From the NCBI GenBank assembly GCA_039587535.1, contig JBDHIF010000014.1:24259-88258 (forward strand): a DNA stretch of 64,000 nucleotides, in the 5' to 3' direction. The notes under the pieces are model-generated. The model was given only the letters and a program-made list of their open reading frames with translations, made no database searches and was not told the DNA's origin. Shown here piece after piece: positions 45,892 to 54,381 of this stretch (within the stretch, counting starts at the first letter, position 1; each line of letters opens with the position of its first letter). The position numbers and the translations under genes are program-made. Origin of the DNA: JAWLHJ01 sp039587535 (lineage in GTDB: Bacteria > Gemmatimonadota > Gemmatimonadetes > Longimicrobiales > Gaopeijiaceae).

Positions 45892-46955
45892 GGATTCTGG
45901 ACCGGTTCGTCGCCGGGACCTTTCTGAAGCTCTTCGGACTGGTTCTCATGGCTTCGCCTCCCCTGTTCATCCTGGGCGACGTCACCGAGAACCTCGACCG
46001 ATACCTCGACCGGGGCGTATCGGGAATGGAGGTGGTCAAGGCATACCTGTTCCAGCTCCCCCTCTTCATGCAGTGGTCCTTCCCCATCGCGGCGTTGGTA
46101 GCCACGGTGTTCACGGTCCACTCCATGACGGCGCACAAGGAGATCGTCGCGGCGAAAGCAGGCGGCATCTCCTTCCACCGCATCATCCGCCCCATCCTCG
46201 TCGTCGGAGCCGTGCTCACCGTGGTAGCGTTGGCCCTGGGCGAGGTGGTCCCGCGAGCCAACCGGGTGGCATCCCAGATTCTTCAGAACCAGAACCCCGG
46301 GCAATCGTGGCGGTCGGACTTCGTCTACCGCTCCGAGAGCGGGCTCACGTGGCAAGTCTCGCGGCTAACGGCCATGGACGGGCGCATGACGGGCGTGGTG
46401 GTGGAACGCGCCCCCGGCTCGGACGGAGCAGCGGTACACGTCCTGGCCGAGAATGCCTTCTGGCGGGACTCGGTAGGATGGACGCTGCAGTCGGGGTTTC
46501 TGCGGAGGCTCGGAGCCGAGGGCGACGAGCAGACCCTCGAGTTCGATCAGCTGCTCATGCACGGCCTCGTGGAGCGGCCGGACGAGCTGCTGGAGGCGCC
46601 AAGGGAGGCGGACGAGATGACCTACCGGGAAATCGAGCGCCAGGCGTCCATCATCGAGCGCTCGGGTGGCGACGCCAATCGGCTCCTGGTGAAGCGTGAA
46701 GAGAAGATCGCCATTCCGGTGGCCACCCTTGTCATCATCCTCTTCGGCGCGCCCCTGGCCACCAGCAGCAAGCGTGGCGGTACAGCCTTCGGAGTCGGTA
46801 TCTCGCTGGGTATCGTCATGCTTTACATGATACTCTTCAAGATATCCGGGGCGCTGGGCGAGGCCGGAGCTCTGCCCCCCCTCCCCGCAGCCTGGGCACC
46901 GAACGTCCTGTTCTTCGTCGGTGCGCTCTTCCTGCTGAGACGCGTCCGCACCTGA
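45888..46955 (+). CDS. lptG: LptG-type lipopolysaccharide export permease
   Basis: A 355-residue partner of LptF. The start ATG 45888 overlaps the lptF stop as ATGA. The N-terminus MRILDRFVAGTFLKLFGL and the pattern of three helices, a periplasmic jellyroll domain (about 100-265) and three C-terminal helices (IPVATLVIILFGAPLATSS, GVGISLGIVMLYMILFK) match the family; length is typical. The conserved KEIVAAKAGGISFHRI segment lies in the first cytoplasmic/coupling loop region. The two permeases would form the heteromeric channel above an LptB ATPase not present in the window. Confidence 0.92.
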   Translation: MRILDRFVAGTFLKLFGLVLMASPPLFILGDVTENLDRYLDRGVSGMEVVKAYLFQLPLFMQWSFPIAALVATVFTVHSMTAHKEIVAAKAGGISFHRIIRPILVVGAVLTVVALALGEVVPRANRVASQILQNQNPGQSWRSDFVYRSESGLTWQVSRLTAMDGRMTGVVVERAPGSDGAAVHVLAENAFWRDSVGWTLQSGFLRRLGAEGDEQTLEFDQLLMHGLVERPDELLEAPREADEMTYREIERQASIIERSGGDANRLLVKREEKIAIPVATLVIILFGAPLATSSKRGGTAFGVGISLGIVMLYMILFKISGALGEAGALPPLPAAWAPNVLFFVGALFLLRRVRT

Positions 46956-47040
46956 GCAGAGGGCCGACCCACTCCCTCACGCTGCCTCCCCGCGCTAGCT
47001 TGGGGAGCCCTCCCTGGCAACTCAACCGGTCACCGGGCCC

Positions 47041-47763
47041 ATGACGCGTACCCAACTCCACACCCTCGGCGCCTCTTTCTCGGTTCTTCTTGCTTTGGCC
47101 AGCTGCTCTCCACGGCCGTCGCCAGATCAAGCGGGCGTCGTGCGCGGGCAGATGGTGAACCACTACGACATCGCGCTCGAGCTCCGCGATCATGCCATTG
47201 CGGGAGACCTGACGCGCGCACGTGCGACCGCGCGAACGCTCGCGGAGTTGGAGACCACGGCGGACCTTCCACCTTCGGTTCTGCTCCAACTCGGGCCCAC
47301 GCGGCACGAGGCGGAGGTCATGTCCGACGCCCGCACCGTGGAGGCGGCGGCGCAAGGAGCTGCCGAGGTAGCGGGGACATGCGGCGCGTGTCACCTCGCC
47401 AATGACGTGGAGCTCCCACCGGCCATCCCGGGTCCGACCCCGGGCAGCGCCACCGACGACCTGGAGGCTCACATGGAGGGCCTGTCGCGGGTCACTCGCC
47501 GCCTCTGGGCCGGACTCATCGCGCCCAATGAGGAGGACTGGCAGACCGGTGCAGCCGATCTCATCGCGGTGGGTGGCCTACCGAGTGGCTTGGAGGGGCT
47601 GGTACCCGCCCGCGACGTGGACCTGGCGGCTAGGCGCCTGACGCGACTCGCCGAGGAGGCGGCTTCAGCGCACGAAGACCGCTACCGCGTGCGGGCACTC
47701 GGGGAGATCTGGGGCACCTGCGCCGAGTGCCATGTGAGCCTGGAAGGCGGAGCGCGGCACTAG
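47041..47763 (+). CDS. Cytochrome c-type lipoprotein with two heme motifs
   Basis: A 240-residue protein with a lipoprotein signal (FSVLLALASC, Cys near residue 22) and two c-type heme-binding motifs, CGACH (about 113-117) and CAECH (about 230-234), the second close to the C-terminus. The sequence between is helical. It probably carries electrons at the membrane surface facing the periplasm. It is not a well-known cytochrome family that I can name. It lies 85 bases after lptG on the same strand but has no clear Shine-Dalgarno, and the small stem at 46986-47008 may separate the units. Confidence 0.8.
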   Translation: MTRTQLHTLGASFSVLLALASCSPRPSPDQAGVVRGQMVNHYDIALELRDHAIAGDLTRARATARTLAELETTADLPPSVLLQLGPTRHEAEVMSDARTVEAAAQGAAEVAGTCGACHLANDVELPPAIPGPTPGSATDDLEAHMEGLSRVTRRLWAGLIAPNEEDWQTGAADLIAVGGLPSGLEGLVPARDVDLAARRLTRLAEEAASAHEDRYRVRALGEIWGTCAECHVSLEGGARH

Positions 47764-47783
47764 CGCTCGGGGCACGCGTGCTG

Positions 47784-47812
47784 CCGACGGAGGCTCGCCT
47801 AGGCGCCGTCGG
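47784..47812. terminator. Hairpin between cytochrome and AI-2E permease genes
   Basis: CCGACGG (47784-47790) pairs with CCGTCGG (47806-47812), straddling the end of the convergent permease gene. Short stem and no T-tract, so only a possible terminator. Confidence 0.35.
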
Positions 47813-48971
47813 TGACGGCCACCGACTCGTTTCCGTCGGCCGGAGCCCCCGAAAGCCCGGGTACGGCCGGGGCTTCATCCGGGAGAAAGTCCTCGAATGC
47901 CGCACCGTACAGTTCCCATGCGGTGAGAAAGAGTGCCGCCACGATGGGCCCGATGATGAAGCCCACGATGCCGAACATCGCGAGGCCGCCGAAGGTGGAT
48001 AGAAGCACCAGCAGGTCATGCATCTTGGTGTCCCGCCCCACGAACTTCGGCCGAAGGAAGTTGTCGGCCATCCCCACCACCACGAGCCCCCAGATCGCCA
48101 GGCCCAGCCCCTCGCCCACGCGGCCGGTAGACATCAGGATCACCGCCGCCGGCGCCCACACGATGCCTGATCCCAAGACCGGAATCACCGAGAGCACGGC
48201 CATGACAGTCGACCAAAAAGCCGCGCCCGGAAGCCCCAGAGCGAAGAAGGCGGCTCCGGCCAGGGCGCCCTGGATGAGCCCCACGAGGATGGACCCCTTG
48301 ATGGTCGCCCGGGTGACGGACACGAAGCGCCCCACCAGCTTGCGCTCACTCGCCTCGTCCAGAGGCGTGAAGTAGAGGATCCGAGAAAGGATCGCGGGGC
48401 CGTCCCGCAGAAAGAAATACACGGCGTAGAGGGTGACGAACAGCTGCAGGACCAGCGCGACCGTGCCCGTTGTCGCGGCGCTGAGGTGGTTCACGAGAAG
48501 GCTACCCGCTCGGCCAGCGAAGTTCTGGAGTCCGCTGAGAATGGCGGCCTGGTCTGGGAGGATCGGCCCCACCAAGGGAATCTGGTTGACACGGTCGATC
48601 AGCGTCTCCCACTGTCCCGCCTGCTCGCGGAGCCACGGACCTGCCGCCTCGGCCACCTCCACGGCCTGTGACAACACCAGCGCAAGGAACCCGCCCGCAG
48701 GTACCACGATGAGCAGGAGCAGGCCCAGCACCGTCAGAAGCGCCGCGAGCCGCTCCCGCCCTCCGGTCCAGCCGGTGAGGGCGACAAACGGCCGACGCGA
48801 CATCCCGGCGAAGACTCCGGCCATGATGACCGCCACCAGAAACTGGCGGACCATCACCAGGAACAACACGGTGATGGTGGCGACCACGAACAGGAGGAAT
48901 CGCTTATGAATGCGGTCGATGGACGGGCCCTGACTTGTGTCCGCTCCGGACGTTTCGTGGGACTTGCTCAT
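47799..48971 (-). CDS. AI-2E family transporter (PerM/YhhT-like permease)
   Basis: A 390-residue polytopic inner-membrane protein with about eight helices. Family signs are the N-terminal helices (ATITVLFLVMVRQFLVAVI), the central soluble region with QIPLVGPILPDQAAI, and the C-terminal motifs GLPGAAFWSTVMAVLSVIPVLG and LRPKFVGRDTKMHDLLVLL...GPIVAALF. Named after the autoinducer-2 exporter TqsA, but most members have unknown substrates, and some act as sodium/proton antiporters. The N-terminal 20 residues are polar, and an acidic-proline tail follows the last helix. It is 117 bases downstream of the small membrane protein gene on the same strand. Confidence 0.92.
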   Translation of the reverse strand: MSKSHETSGADTSQGPSIDRIHKRFLLFVVATITVLFLVMVRQFLVAVIMAGVFAGMSRRPFVALTGWTGGRERLAALLTVLGLLLLIVVPAGGFLALVLSQAVEVAEAAGPWLREQAGQWETLIDRVNQIPLVGPILPDQAAILSGLQNFAGRAGSLLVNHLSAATTGTVALVLQLFVTLYAVYFFLRDGPAILSRILYFTPLDEASERKLVGRFVSVTRATIKGSILVGLIQGALAGAAFFALGLPGAAFWSTVMAVLSVIPVLGSGIVWAPAAVILMSTGRVGEGLGLAIWGLVVVGMADNFLRPKFVGRDTKMHDLLVLLSTFGGLAMFGIVGFIIGPIVAALFLTAWELYGAAFEDFLPDEAPAVPGLSGAPADGNESVAVTDGA

Positions 48972-49088
48972 CGGAACTCGCGCAGGATGGAGTAAGCCGT
49001 CACCCTACGGCGGATCGCGGGAGCGACGCAACTGCGGAGTTCGCGCCACCGGCGGTGGGTCGGGCCTGGAAGCGGGTACGAGCGCGGT

Positions 49089-49529
49089 TCAGAACCGGGG
49101 CGCCGTGCGACTCCCTTGAGTCGAGGTCCCCAGCTCCATGCCGAAGCGACCCGCCACATCGGCCACCTCCTCAGCCGCAGCTACGATGCGGGCGCGGGCA
49201 ACGTCGAGATTAGCCTCCGCCTCACCGGGCGCCCCGCCAGTACTCGCCGCGTAGCTCTCGGCACGTCGGACCTCGTTCAGGAACGCAACCACGCGAGTCC
49301 GTAGCTGCAGGTTTCGGCGCTGGCGCGCCATTCCGGCGGGCCGGCCGGGCACCTGCCCGATCGGCAGGCTCGTGAGCGCCCGATACCCTAGATGGCCGAG
49401 GACGGGCAGGCCCAGCCAAAGGCGGAGCGCCGAGCTCGCGGCGGTGAGAAGTAGCGCGAGCAGCACGACTTCAGCGCCGGTGATCCATGTGGCCCGGTCC
49501 CAGGTCACAAGCCGAACGGTGATCCTCAT
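49089..49529 (-). CDS. Small membrane protein of unknown function behind a possible sigma-54 promoter
   Basis: A 146-residue protein with one clear hydrophobic segment (WITGAEVVLLALLLTAASSAL, about residues 15-35) and a second weak one (LPVLGHLGYRALTSLPIG), then a basic and helical soluble part (QRRNLQLRTRVVAFLNEVRRAE...ARIVAAAEEVADVAGRFG). I recognise no family. ATG 49529 is preceded by AGGAG at good spacing, which supports it as a real gene. A match to the sigma-54 promoter consensus lies about 42 bases upstream. It is divergent from amt-glnK, so a link to nitrogen status is possible but not shown. Confidence 0.65.
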   Translation of the reverse strand: MRITVRLVTWDRATWITGAEVVLLALLLTAASSALRLWLGLPVLGHLGYRALTSLPIGQVPGRPAGMARQRRNLQLRTRVVAFLNEVRRAESYAASTGGAPGEAEANLDVARARIVAAAEEVADVAGRFGMELGTSTQGSRTAPRF

Positions 49530-49570
49530 CTCTGGCTCCTGTGTGGGATAAGACAGAGATCCTCTGATCG

Positions 49571-49586
49571 GGCAACCGTCATGCCA
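49571..49586 (-). promoter_or_regulatory. Sigma-54-like promoter
   Basis: On the minus strand the sequence reads TGGCATGACGGTTGCC, matching the -24 GG / -12 GC consensus (TGGCAC-N5-TTGCW) except at two flexible positions. Start would be near 49560, 30 bases before the small membrane protein. Chance occurrence cannot be excluded. Confidence 0.45.
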
Positions 49587-49794
49587 GCCGAAAGCCTAGG
49601 CTCCGCACCGGTAATCTTCCTGATAACCGCAGGTGATCCGTTCCTTCGTTCCGGTCTCCCGCACTTTGTTTCCATACCACGTGGCTAGGTCGCCAACTCC
49701 GGGATGGCCCGAAAGCTCACCCCTTGCGATCCCGCCGACCAGACCCTCAGTTGGCTCCTCTCGTCGATTCGAATCCAGCTCGGAGGAACAAGCC

Positions 49795-51111
49795 TTGGCG
49801 CGCCTACCTGGAAACTCGCTCACCCTGGGAGCGGGACTCGCTCTCCTCCTCTCGCCGGAGGTTCTCGCGGCCCAAGCCGCGGACGCCATCGACTCCGGAG
49901 CCACGGCCTGGATGTTGACCAGCACGTCGCTGGTCCTCCTCATGACTCCGGGCCTCGCGATGTTCTACGGGGGCTTGGTCCGGACCAAGAACGTGCTGGG
50001 AACCATGATGCACGCCTTCACGGCCATGGCCATCGTCGGCGTGCTCTGGGCCGTGTGTGGGTACGCCATGGCGTTCGGGCCCAACGTCCTCGGTGGCTGG
50101 TTCGGGTGGAACCCCGACTATTTCATGCTTCGCGGCATCGAAGACAGCGTCACCGGAAGCGTGCCTGAGTACGTCTTTGCCATGTTCCAGGGCAAGTTCG
50201 CCATCATCACCCCGGCCCTCATCGCGGGTGCATTCGCCGAGCGCGTGCGGTTCCTGGGCTTCTGCGCCTTCGTGGCCCTCTGGAGCCTCATCGTCTACAA
50301 CCCTCTGTGCCACTGGGTATGGGCCTCAGACGGGTTCTTCTTCCAGCTCGGTGCGATCGACTTCGCCGGCGGTACAGTGGTGCATATCTCCTCCGGAGCG
50401 AGCGCGCTGGTCGCCGCCCTCTACCTCGGTGCGCGACGTGGGTACCCTGAGACCTCCATGCACCCGAACAACCTCACCATGACCCTCATCGGGGCGGGAT
50501 TGCTGTGGGTGGGGTGGTTCGGATTCAACGCCGGATCCGCCGTCTCCAGCGGGCAGAGCAGCGCCCACGCGTTGACGGTCACTCAGACCGCCGCCGCCGC
50601 AGGCGCTCTTGCGTGGCTGCTTCTCGAAGGATTGAAGCACGGAAAGGCAACCAGCCTCGGGCTCGCCTCGGGGATTCTCGCGGGGCTCGTCGTCATCACC
50701 CCCGCCGCGGACGTCGTGACCCCCGCTGGCTCCATCGTTCTTGGCGCATTGGCCTCCGTCGTGTGCTACTACGCCATCCAGATGAAGACCCGGCTCGGAT
50801 ACGACGACTCCCTCGACGTATTCGGCATCCACGGCTGCGCCGGGATCTTCGGAGCCATCGCCCTGACCTTCGGAATCCGGGAGAGCTGGATCGCCGCCAA
50901 CACCGACGCCTCATGGACGGTCATGAGCCAGCTCATGGTGCAGATCGGCGCCGTCGGAGCGACCATGGTCTATGCGGGGGTGCTCACGCTGGTGCTGGTC
51001 GTGATCGTGGACAAGACCGTCGGCTTCAAGCTCGGCGAAGCGGACGAGCTGGCGGGCATGGACCACGCGCTCCACAGGGAGCACGGGTACGGCCTACTCA
51101 ACCTGAACTAG
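49795..51111 (+). CDS. amt: Ammonium transporter Amt
   Basis: A 438-residue trimeric inner-membrane ammonium channel. The start is taken as TTG 49795 because GGAGGA precedes it and it yields a signal peptide (LTLGAGLALLLSPEVLAAQA), common in this family; the GTG frame to 49633 adds a non-conserved, arginine-rich leader. Family landmarks include MLTSTSLVLLMTPGLAMFYGGLVRTKNVL, the Phe gate region, the paired pore histidines in VVHISSGASAL and VFGIHGCAGIFG, and GWFGFNAGSAVSSG. The C-terminal tail after KTVGFKLG faces the cytoplasm and contacts PII. It is followed 12 bases later by glnK, the classic amt-glnK pair. Confidence 0.96.
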   Translation: MARLPGNSLTLGAGLALLLSPEVLAAQAADAIDSGATAWMLTSTSLVLLMTPGLAMFYGGLVRTKNVLGTMMHAFTAMAIVGVLWAVCGYAMAFGPNVLGGWFGWNPDYFMLRGIEDSVTGSVPEYVFAMFQGKFAIITPALIAGAFAERVRFLGFCAFVALWSLIVYNPLCHWVWASDGFFFQLGAIDFAGGTVVHISSGASALVAALYLGARRGYPETSMHPNNLTMTLIGAGLLWVGWFGFNAGSAVSSGQSSAHALTVTQTAAAAGALAWLLLEGLKHGKATSLGLASGILAGLVVITPAADVVTPAGSIVLGALASVVCYYAIQMKTRLGYDDSLDVFGIHGCAGIFGAIALTFGIRESWIAANTDASWTVMSQLMVQIGAVGATMVYAGVLTLVLVVIVDKTVGFKLGEADELAGMDHALHREHGYGLLNLN

Positions 51112-51123
51112 ACCGGAGCCGTC

Positions 51124-51477
51124 ATGAAGCTAGTAACCGCCATCATCCAGACCGATCGTCTGGACCAGGTCCGTCAGGCCCTCGTCGCCGCGGAGATCAA
51201 TCGGATCACGGTCAGCCGGTGCACCGGACACGGTCGCGCCCAGGGGCAGGGCGCGGACGAGGAGTTGTACCGGGGCCAGATCGTGATCCCGAATCTCCTG
51301 CCGAAGGTGCGCCTGGACATCGCCTGCAACGAGGAGTTCGTGGAAATCGCCGTGGAGGCCATTCTCGAAGCGGCCCGCCACGGTGAGGGCGAGCTCGGAG
51401 ACGGCAAGATCTTCGTGACTCCGATGGAGGAATGCATCAGGATCCGGACCGGGGAGCGCGGGACGGCGGCCATCTGA
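51124..51477 (+). CDS. glnK: PII nitrogen regulatory protein GlnK/GlnB
   Basis: A 117-residue trimeric signal protein sensing 2-oxoglutarate and ATP/ADP and gating the Amt channel. It has the core ELYRG around the uridylylation-type Tyr of the T-loop, LLPKVRLDI after it, the B-loop GELGDGKIF, and C-terminal CIRIRTGERG. The first half of the T-loop differs from enterobacterial PII: instead of EVKGFGRQKGH it reads RCTGHGRAQGQGADE, two residues longer and lacking the usual lysine. This matches a PII subgroup found in other non-proteobacterial genomes. ATG 51124 has GGAG upstream. Co-expression with amt is almost certain. Confidence 0.95.
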   Translation: MKLVTAIIQTDRLDQVRQALVAAEINRITVSRCTGHGRAQGQGADEELYRGQIVIPNLLPKVRLDIACNEEFVEIAVEAILEAARHGEGELGDGKIFVTPMEECIRIRTGERGTAAI

Positions 51478-51536
51478 GGTCACAAGTAGGCCTGAATGTC
51501 TCCGGCTAACCACGCTCCTCCTTCCGGGGACGGACC

Positions 51537-52745
51537 GTGACGCCCGACATCGTCGTGGTGGGCGCCGGCGTCTTCGGCCTCACCGCCGCGCTGGAGCTGT
51601 GCGCCCGGGGCTACGGCGTGGTGGTGTTCGAAGCCGGACCGATTCCCCGTCCGGAAGCCGCCAGCACGGACGTGAGCAAGGTCGTGCGTATGGAATACGG
51701 CACCGACCAAACGTACATGAGCCTAATGGAAGAGGCGTTGGGCGGATGGCGCCGCTGGAACGCCGACCTCGCGCGAACTGGCGGTCGGCCATTCTTCCAC
51801 GAGACCGGTGTCCTCATGATCTCCCGTGCGTCCCTCGAAGACGGCGGCTTCGAGCACGACAGTCTCGAATCGCTCCGACGACGGGGGCATTCCCCCGAAC
51901 GACTCGACGCGGAGGCCATCGCGAGACGATACCCGGCGTGGGGCGGCCGCAGCTTCGTGGACGGGTTCTACCATGCCCACGGTGGGCTGGCCGAGAGCGC
52001 GACGGTCGTGTCGTGGCTCGCAGCCAGGGCGGCCAGCGCGGGGATCGAAGTGCACCAACGGGAGGGCGTGGAGACCCTGCTCGTGAAAGGCGACGGCGTT
52101 CACGGGGTCCGAACCCGCGGAGGGCGGGAGGTGCGGGCCGGCGCGGTCGTGCTGGCCGCCGGGGCGTGGAGCTCCACGCTCCTCCCCGACCTCCGGCCGG
52201 AGATTCGGGCCACCGGCCATCCCGTCTTCCACCTTCAGCCGTCCGACCCCGGGCTCTTCGAACCTTCGCGCTTCCCCGTCTTCACGGCCGACGTCGCCCA
52301 AACCGGGTACTACGGCTTCCCCCTTCACCGGGACGGGTTCGTGAAGATCGCCCGGCATGGCGCCGGCCGGCCGGTCGATCCCGGCACCCCTGGCGAGCCC
52401 ACCGCTGACGACCTGGAGGACCTGCGCTCATTCCTCTCCGGGGCGCTGCCCGCTCTCGCAAACGCGCCCGTGTCGTACTCGAGGGTGTGCGCCTACGCCG
52501 ACACGCCTGACGGGGACTTCTGGATCGCGCCGGATCCCCAGCGAGCAGGACTCGTCGTGGCCGGGGGCGGAAGCGGGCACGGGTTCAAGTTCGCGCCCGT
52601 TCTCGGGGGCCTCATCGCCGACGCGGTGGAGGGCCGGACGAGCCAGTGGTTGGAGCGGTTCCGTTGGCGCCGGGGGGCGCCCGCCGGGCGAGGTGACGCC
52701 GCTCGCGCTCCGCGCTCCTTGCGGGACGGTCCCGCGCCTGGGTAG
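51537..52745 (+). CDS. Sarcosine-oxidase-like FAD amine oxidase (DAO family)
   Basis: A 402-residue flavoenzyme beginning with the FAD dinucleotide-binding motif VVVGAGVFGLTAALEL. The C-terminal half holds SRVCAYADTPDGDFWI, in which the Cys corresponds to the one that covalently holds FAD in monomeric sarcosine oxidase, and GGGSGHGFKFAP, also typical of that group. Such enzymes oxidise N-methyl amino acids (sarcosine, N-methyltryptophan) to release an amine, an aldehyde and hydrogen peroxide. Which substrate is used here is unknown. The start is GTG 51537. Position 60 bases after amt-glnK suggests a role in nitrogen acquisition. The C-terminal tail (from about 375) is proline/arginine rich and not conserved. 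Confidence 0.87.
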   Translation: MTPDIVVVGAGVFGLTAALELCARGYGVVVFEAGPIPRPEAASTDVSKVVRMEYGTDQTYMSLMEEALGGWRRWNADLARTGGRPFFHETGVLMISRASLEDGGFEHDSLESLRRRGHSPERLDAEAIARRYPAWGGRSFVDGFYHAHGGLAESATVVSWLAARAASAGIEVHQREGVETLLVKGDGVHGVRTRGGREVRAGAVVLAAGAWSSTLLPDLRPEIRATGHPVFHLQPSDPGLFEPSRFPVFTADVAQTGYYGFPLHRDGFVKIARHGAGRPVDPGTPGEPTADDLEDLRSFLSGALPALANAPVSYSRVCAYADTPDGDFWIAPDPQRAGLVVAGGGSGHGFKFAPVLGGLIADAVEGRTSQWLERFRWRRGAPAGRGDAARAPRSLRDGPAPG

Positions 52746-52792
52746 TTACTACGCGGTCGCTTCGGGTCTTCTTTCTCCTCAGCCCCTCGTCG

Positions 52793-53797
52793 ATGCTCAA
52801 TTACATCTGGTCCGGGCTGATCGTCGCCAGCCTCGTCTTCGCCCTCTGGTTCGACGTGGGCGATCTCAGCCGCGACACCTACCGAAACGGGCAGCCACTC
52901 CCCGTGGCGGTGGTCCTCCCCGACGGCTACGACCCCGGTGCTCGGTCCGTCCCGGTTTCCGTCCGCATCGATGCCCGCGAGTACCAGGCGTTCTACGGTA
53001 CCGACGCCACGCCGGCCACTGAATATGCGGGCCAGCTCCTCCAGAGCTTGGACGGGCGGCAGCTGCGTTTCGCGGCTGGGGCCGAACTCCCCGAGCCGCT
53101 CGCCACCATTCAAGGCGTCTCCAGCGCACAGGACGGCGGGCTGCAAGGCATGCTCCTCGAGATGGACGCGGCAACCGGAGGAGGTATAGCCACCGCCGCG
53201 CTGCGCTTCGAGCCCGTGCGCTTCGTGAAGATGAACGCCATCGCGCAGGCGGCCTTGGACTTCGCGGAGACCGCCGCCGAGATCGCCCTGGGGCTCATCG
53301 GCGTTCTGGCACTCTTTCTCGGCCTTCTGAAAATCGGAGAGGAGGCGGGCATCATCCACTCGCTGGTCAAGCTGGTGCGCCCTGTGCTCCGGCCCCTCTT
53401 TCCCGACGTGCCCGAGGACCACCCGGCACTGGGGATGATCGCCTTGAATCTCACCGCCAACATCTTCGGGCTCGGCAATGCGGCCACGCCCTTCGGGATC
53501 AAGGCCATGGAGGAGCTCCAGAAGCTCAACCCCAGCGACGACACGGCCACGAACCCGATGGTCATGCTGCTGGCCATCAACACCGCCAGCGTGCAGCTCG
53601 TGCCTCCGGTGCTCCTGTTGGCGCTCCTCGGACTCCAGATCAACCAGCTCATCTTCGCGATCATCATCACCACCGGCCTGTCGCTGGTGGTGGCCGTGTT
53701 GGCCACGCGATTCTACGGGCGGCTGCCCGGTACCCGCGCCTCCGACCCCCACCGTGCCTCGGCGACGCCTTCGGTGGCCGCCGGGCCTTCGGACTGA
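52793..53797 (+). CDS. spmA: SpmA-like nucleoside-recognition (Gate) membrane protein
   Basis: A 334-residue membrane protein. The first hydrophobic helix (YIWSGLIVASLVFALWF) is followed by an extra soluble segment of about 120 residues, and then the nucleoside-recognition/Gate domain (ALGLIGVLALFLGLLKIGEEAGI, NLTANIFGLGNAATPFGIKAM). SpmA and SpmB were named for spore maturation in Bacillus, but paired homologues exist in many non-sporulating bacteria; transport of a small molecule is presumed. Start ATG 52793 has no obvious Shine-Dalgarno. It precedes spmB by 10 bases. Confidence 0.88.
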   Translation: MLNYIWSGLIVASLVFALWFDVGDLSRDTYRNGQPLPVAVVLPDGYDPGARSVPVSVRIDAREYQAFYGTDATPATEYAGQLLQSLDGRQLRFAAGAELPEPLATIQGVSSAQDGGLQGMLLEMDAATGGGIATAALRFEPVRFVKMNAIAQAALDFAETAAEIALGLIGVLALFLGLLKIGEEAGIIHSLVKLVRPVLRPLFPDVPEDHPALGMIALNLTANIFGLGNAATPFGIKAMEELQKLNPSDDTATNPMVMLLAINTASVQLVPPVLLLALLGLQINQLIFAIIITTGLSLVVAVLATRFYGRLPGTRASDPHRASATPSVAAGPSD

Positions 53798-53807
53798 GGA
53801 GGGACCC

Positions 53808-54350
53808 ATGGAGATCCTTCGTCAAACCATCGGCCTGTTTTCGTACTTCGTCATCCCGCTCATGCTCGTGGGCTTCCCCCTGTACGGTCTCTACAAGCGG
53901 GTGCCCGTATACGAGGCTTTCGTGGACGGAGCCAAAGAGGGCTTCAACGTCGCCGTGCGCATCATCCCGTACCTGGTAGCGATCCTGTTCGCCGTCGGGA
54001 TGTTCAGAGCCAGCGGGGCCATGGACTTCATGACCGAAGCGCTGCGGCCTCTCCTGGCCCTGGTGGGATTCCCCGCGGAGGTGCTTCCCATGGCCATCAT
54101 CCGGCCTCTGACCGGCTCCGGGTCGGCCGGCGTGGTCGCGGAGATGATCGAGGTTTATGGGGAAGATTCCCTCTTCGTGAAGATGGCCGCCGTGATGTTC
54201 GGATCGACCGAGACGACCTTCTACGTCGTCGCCGTATACTTCGGAGCCGTGAACATCAAGCGCACCCGCCACGCCGTGCCCGCGGGGCTGACCGCTGATT
54301 TCGCCGCCATGCTCCTCGCCGTGTGGACCGTGCGCCTGCTCTTCGGATGA
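53808..54350 (+). CDS. spmB: SpmB-like nucleoside-recognition membrane protein
   Basis: A 180-residue partner of SpmA. ATG 53808 follows GAGGAGGG. Helices include YFVIPLMLVGFPLYGLYK and IIPYLVAILFAVGMFRASGA, followed by RPLTGSGSAGVVAEM and GSTETTFYVVAVYFGAVN, the signature of SpmB proteins. It forms a two-gene unit with spmA and lies 31 bases before mpl. The pairing with peptidoglycan-recycling genes suggests handling of a wall or nucleotide precursor, which is an inference from context only. Confidence 0.9.
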   Translation: MEILRQTIGLFSYFVIPLMLVGFPLYGLYKRVPVYEAFVDGAKEGFNVAVRIIPYLVAILFAVGMFRASGAMDFMTEALRPLLALVGFPAEVLPMAIIRPLTGSGSAGVVAEMIEVYGEDSLFVKMAAVMFGSTETTFYVVAVYFGAVNIKRTRHAVPAGLTADFAAMLLAVWTVRLLFG

Positions 54351-54381
54351 GCGCCCACACCGGTACACCTCCAGGACTCGC

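Noticed and set aside
49600..49794. A sigma-54 promoter for amt on the plus strand (TGGCCCG ... TTGC near 49705-49730)
   Set aside because: The two elements are about 12 bases apart rather than 4-5, which is incompatible with sigma-54 spacing.
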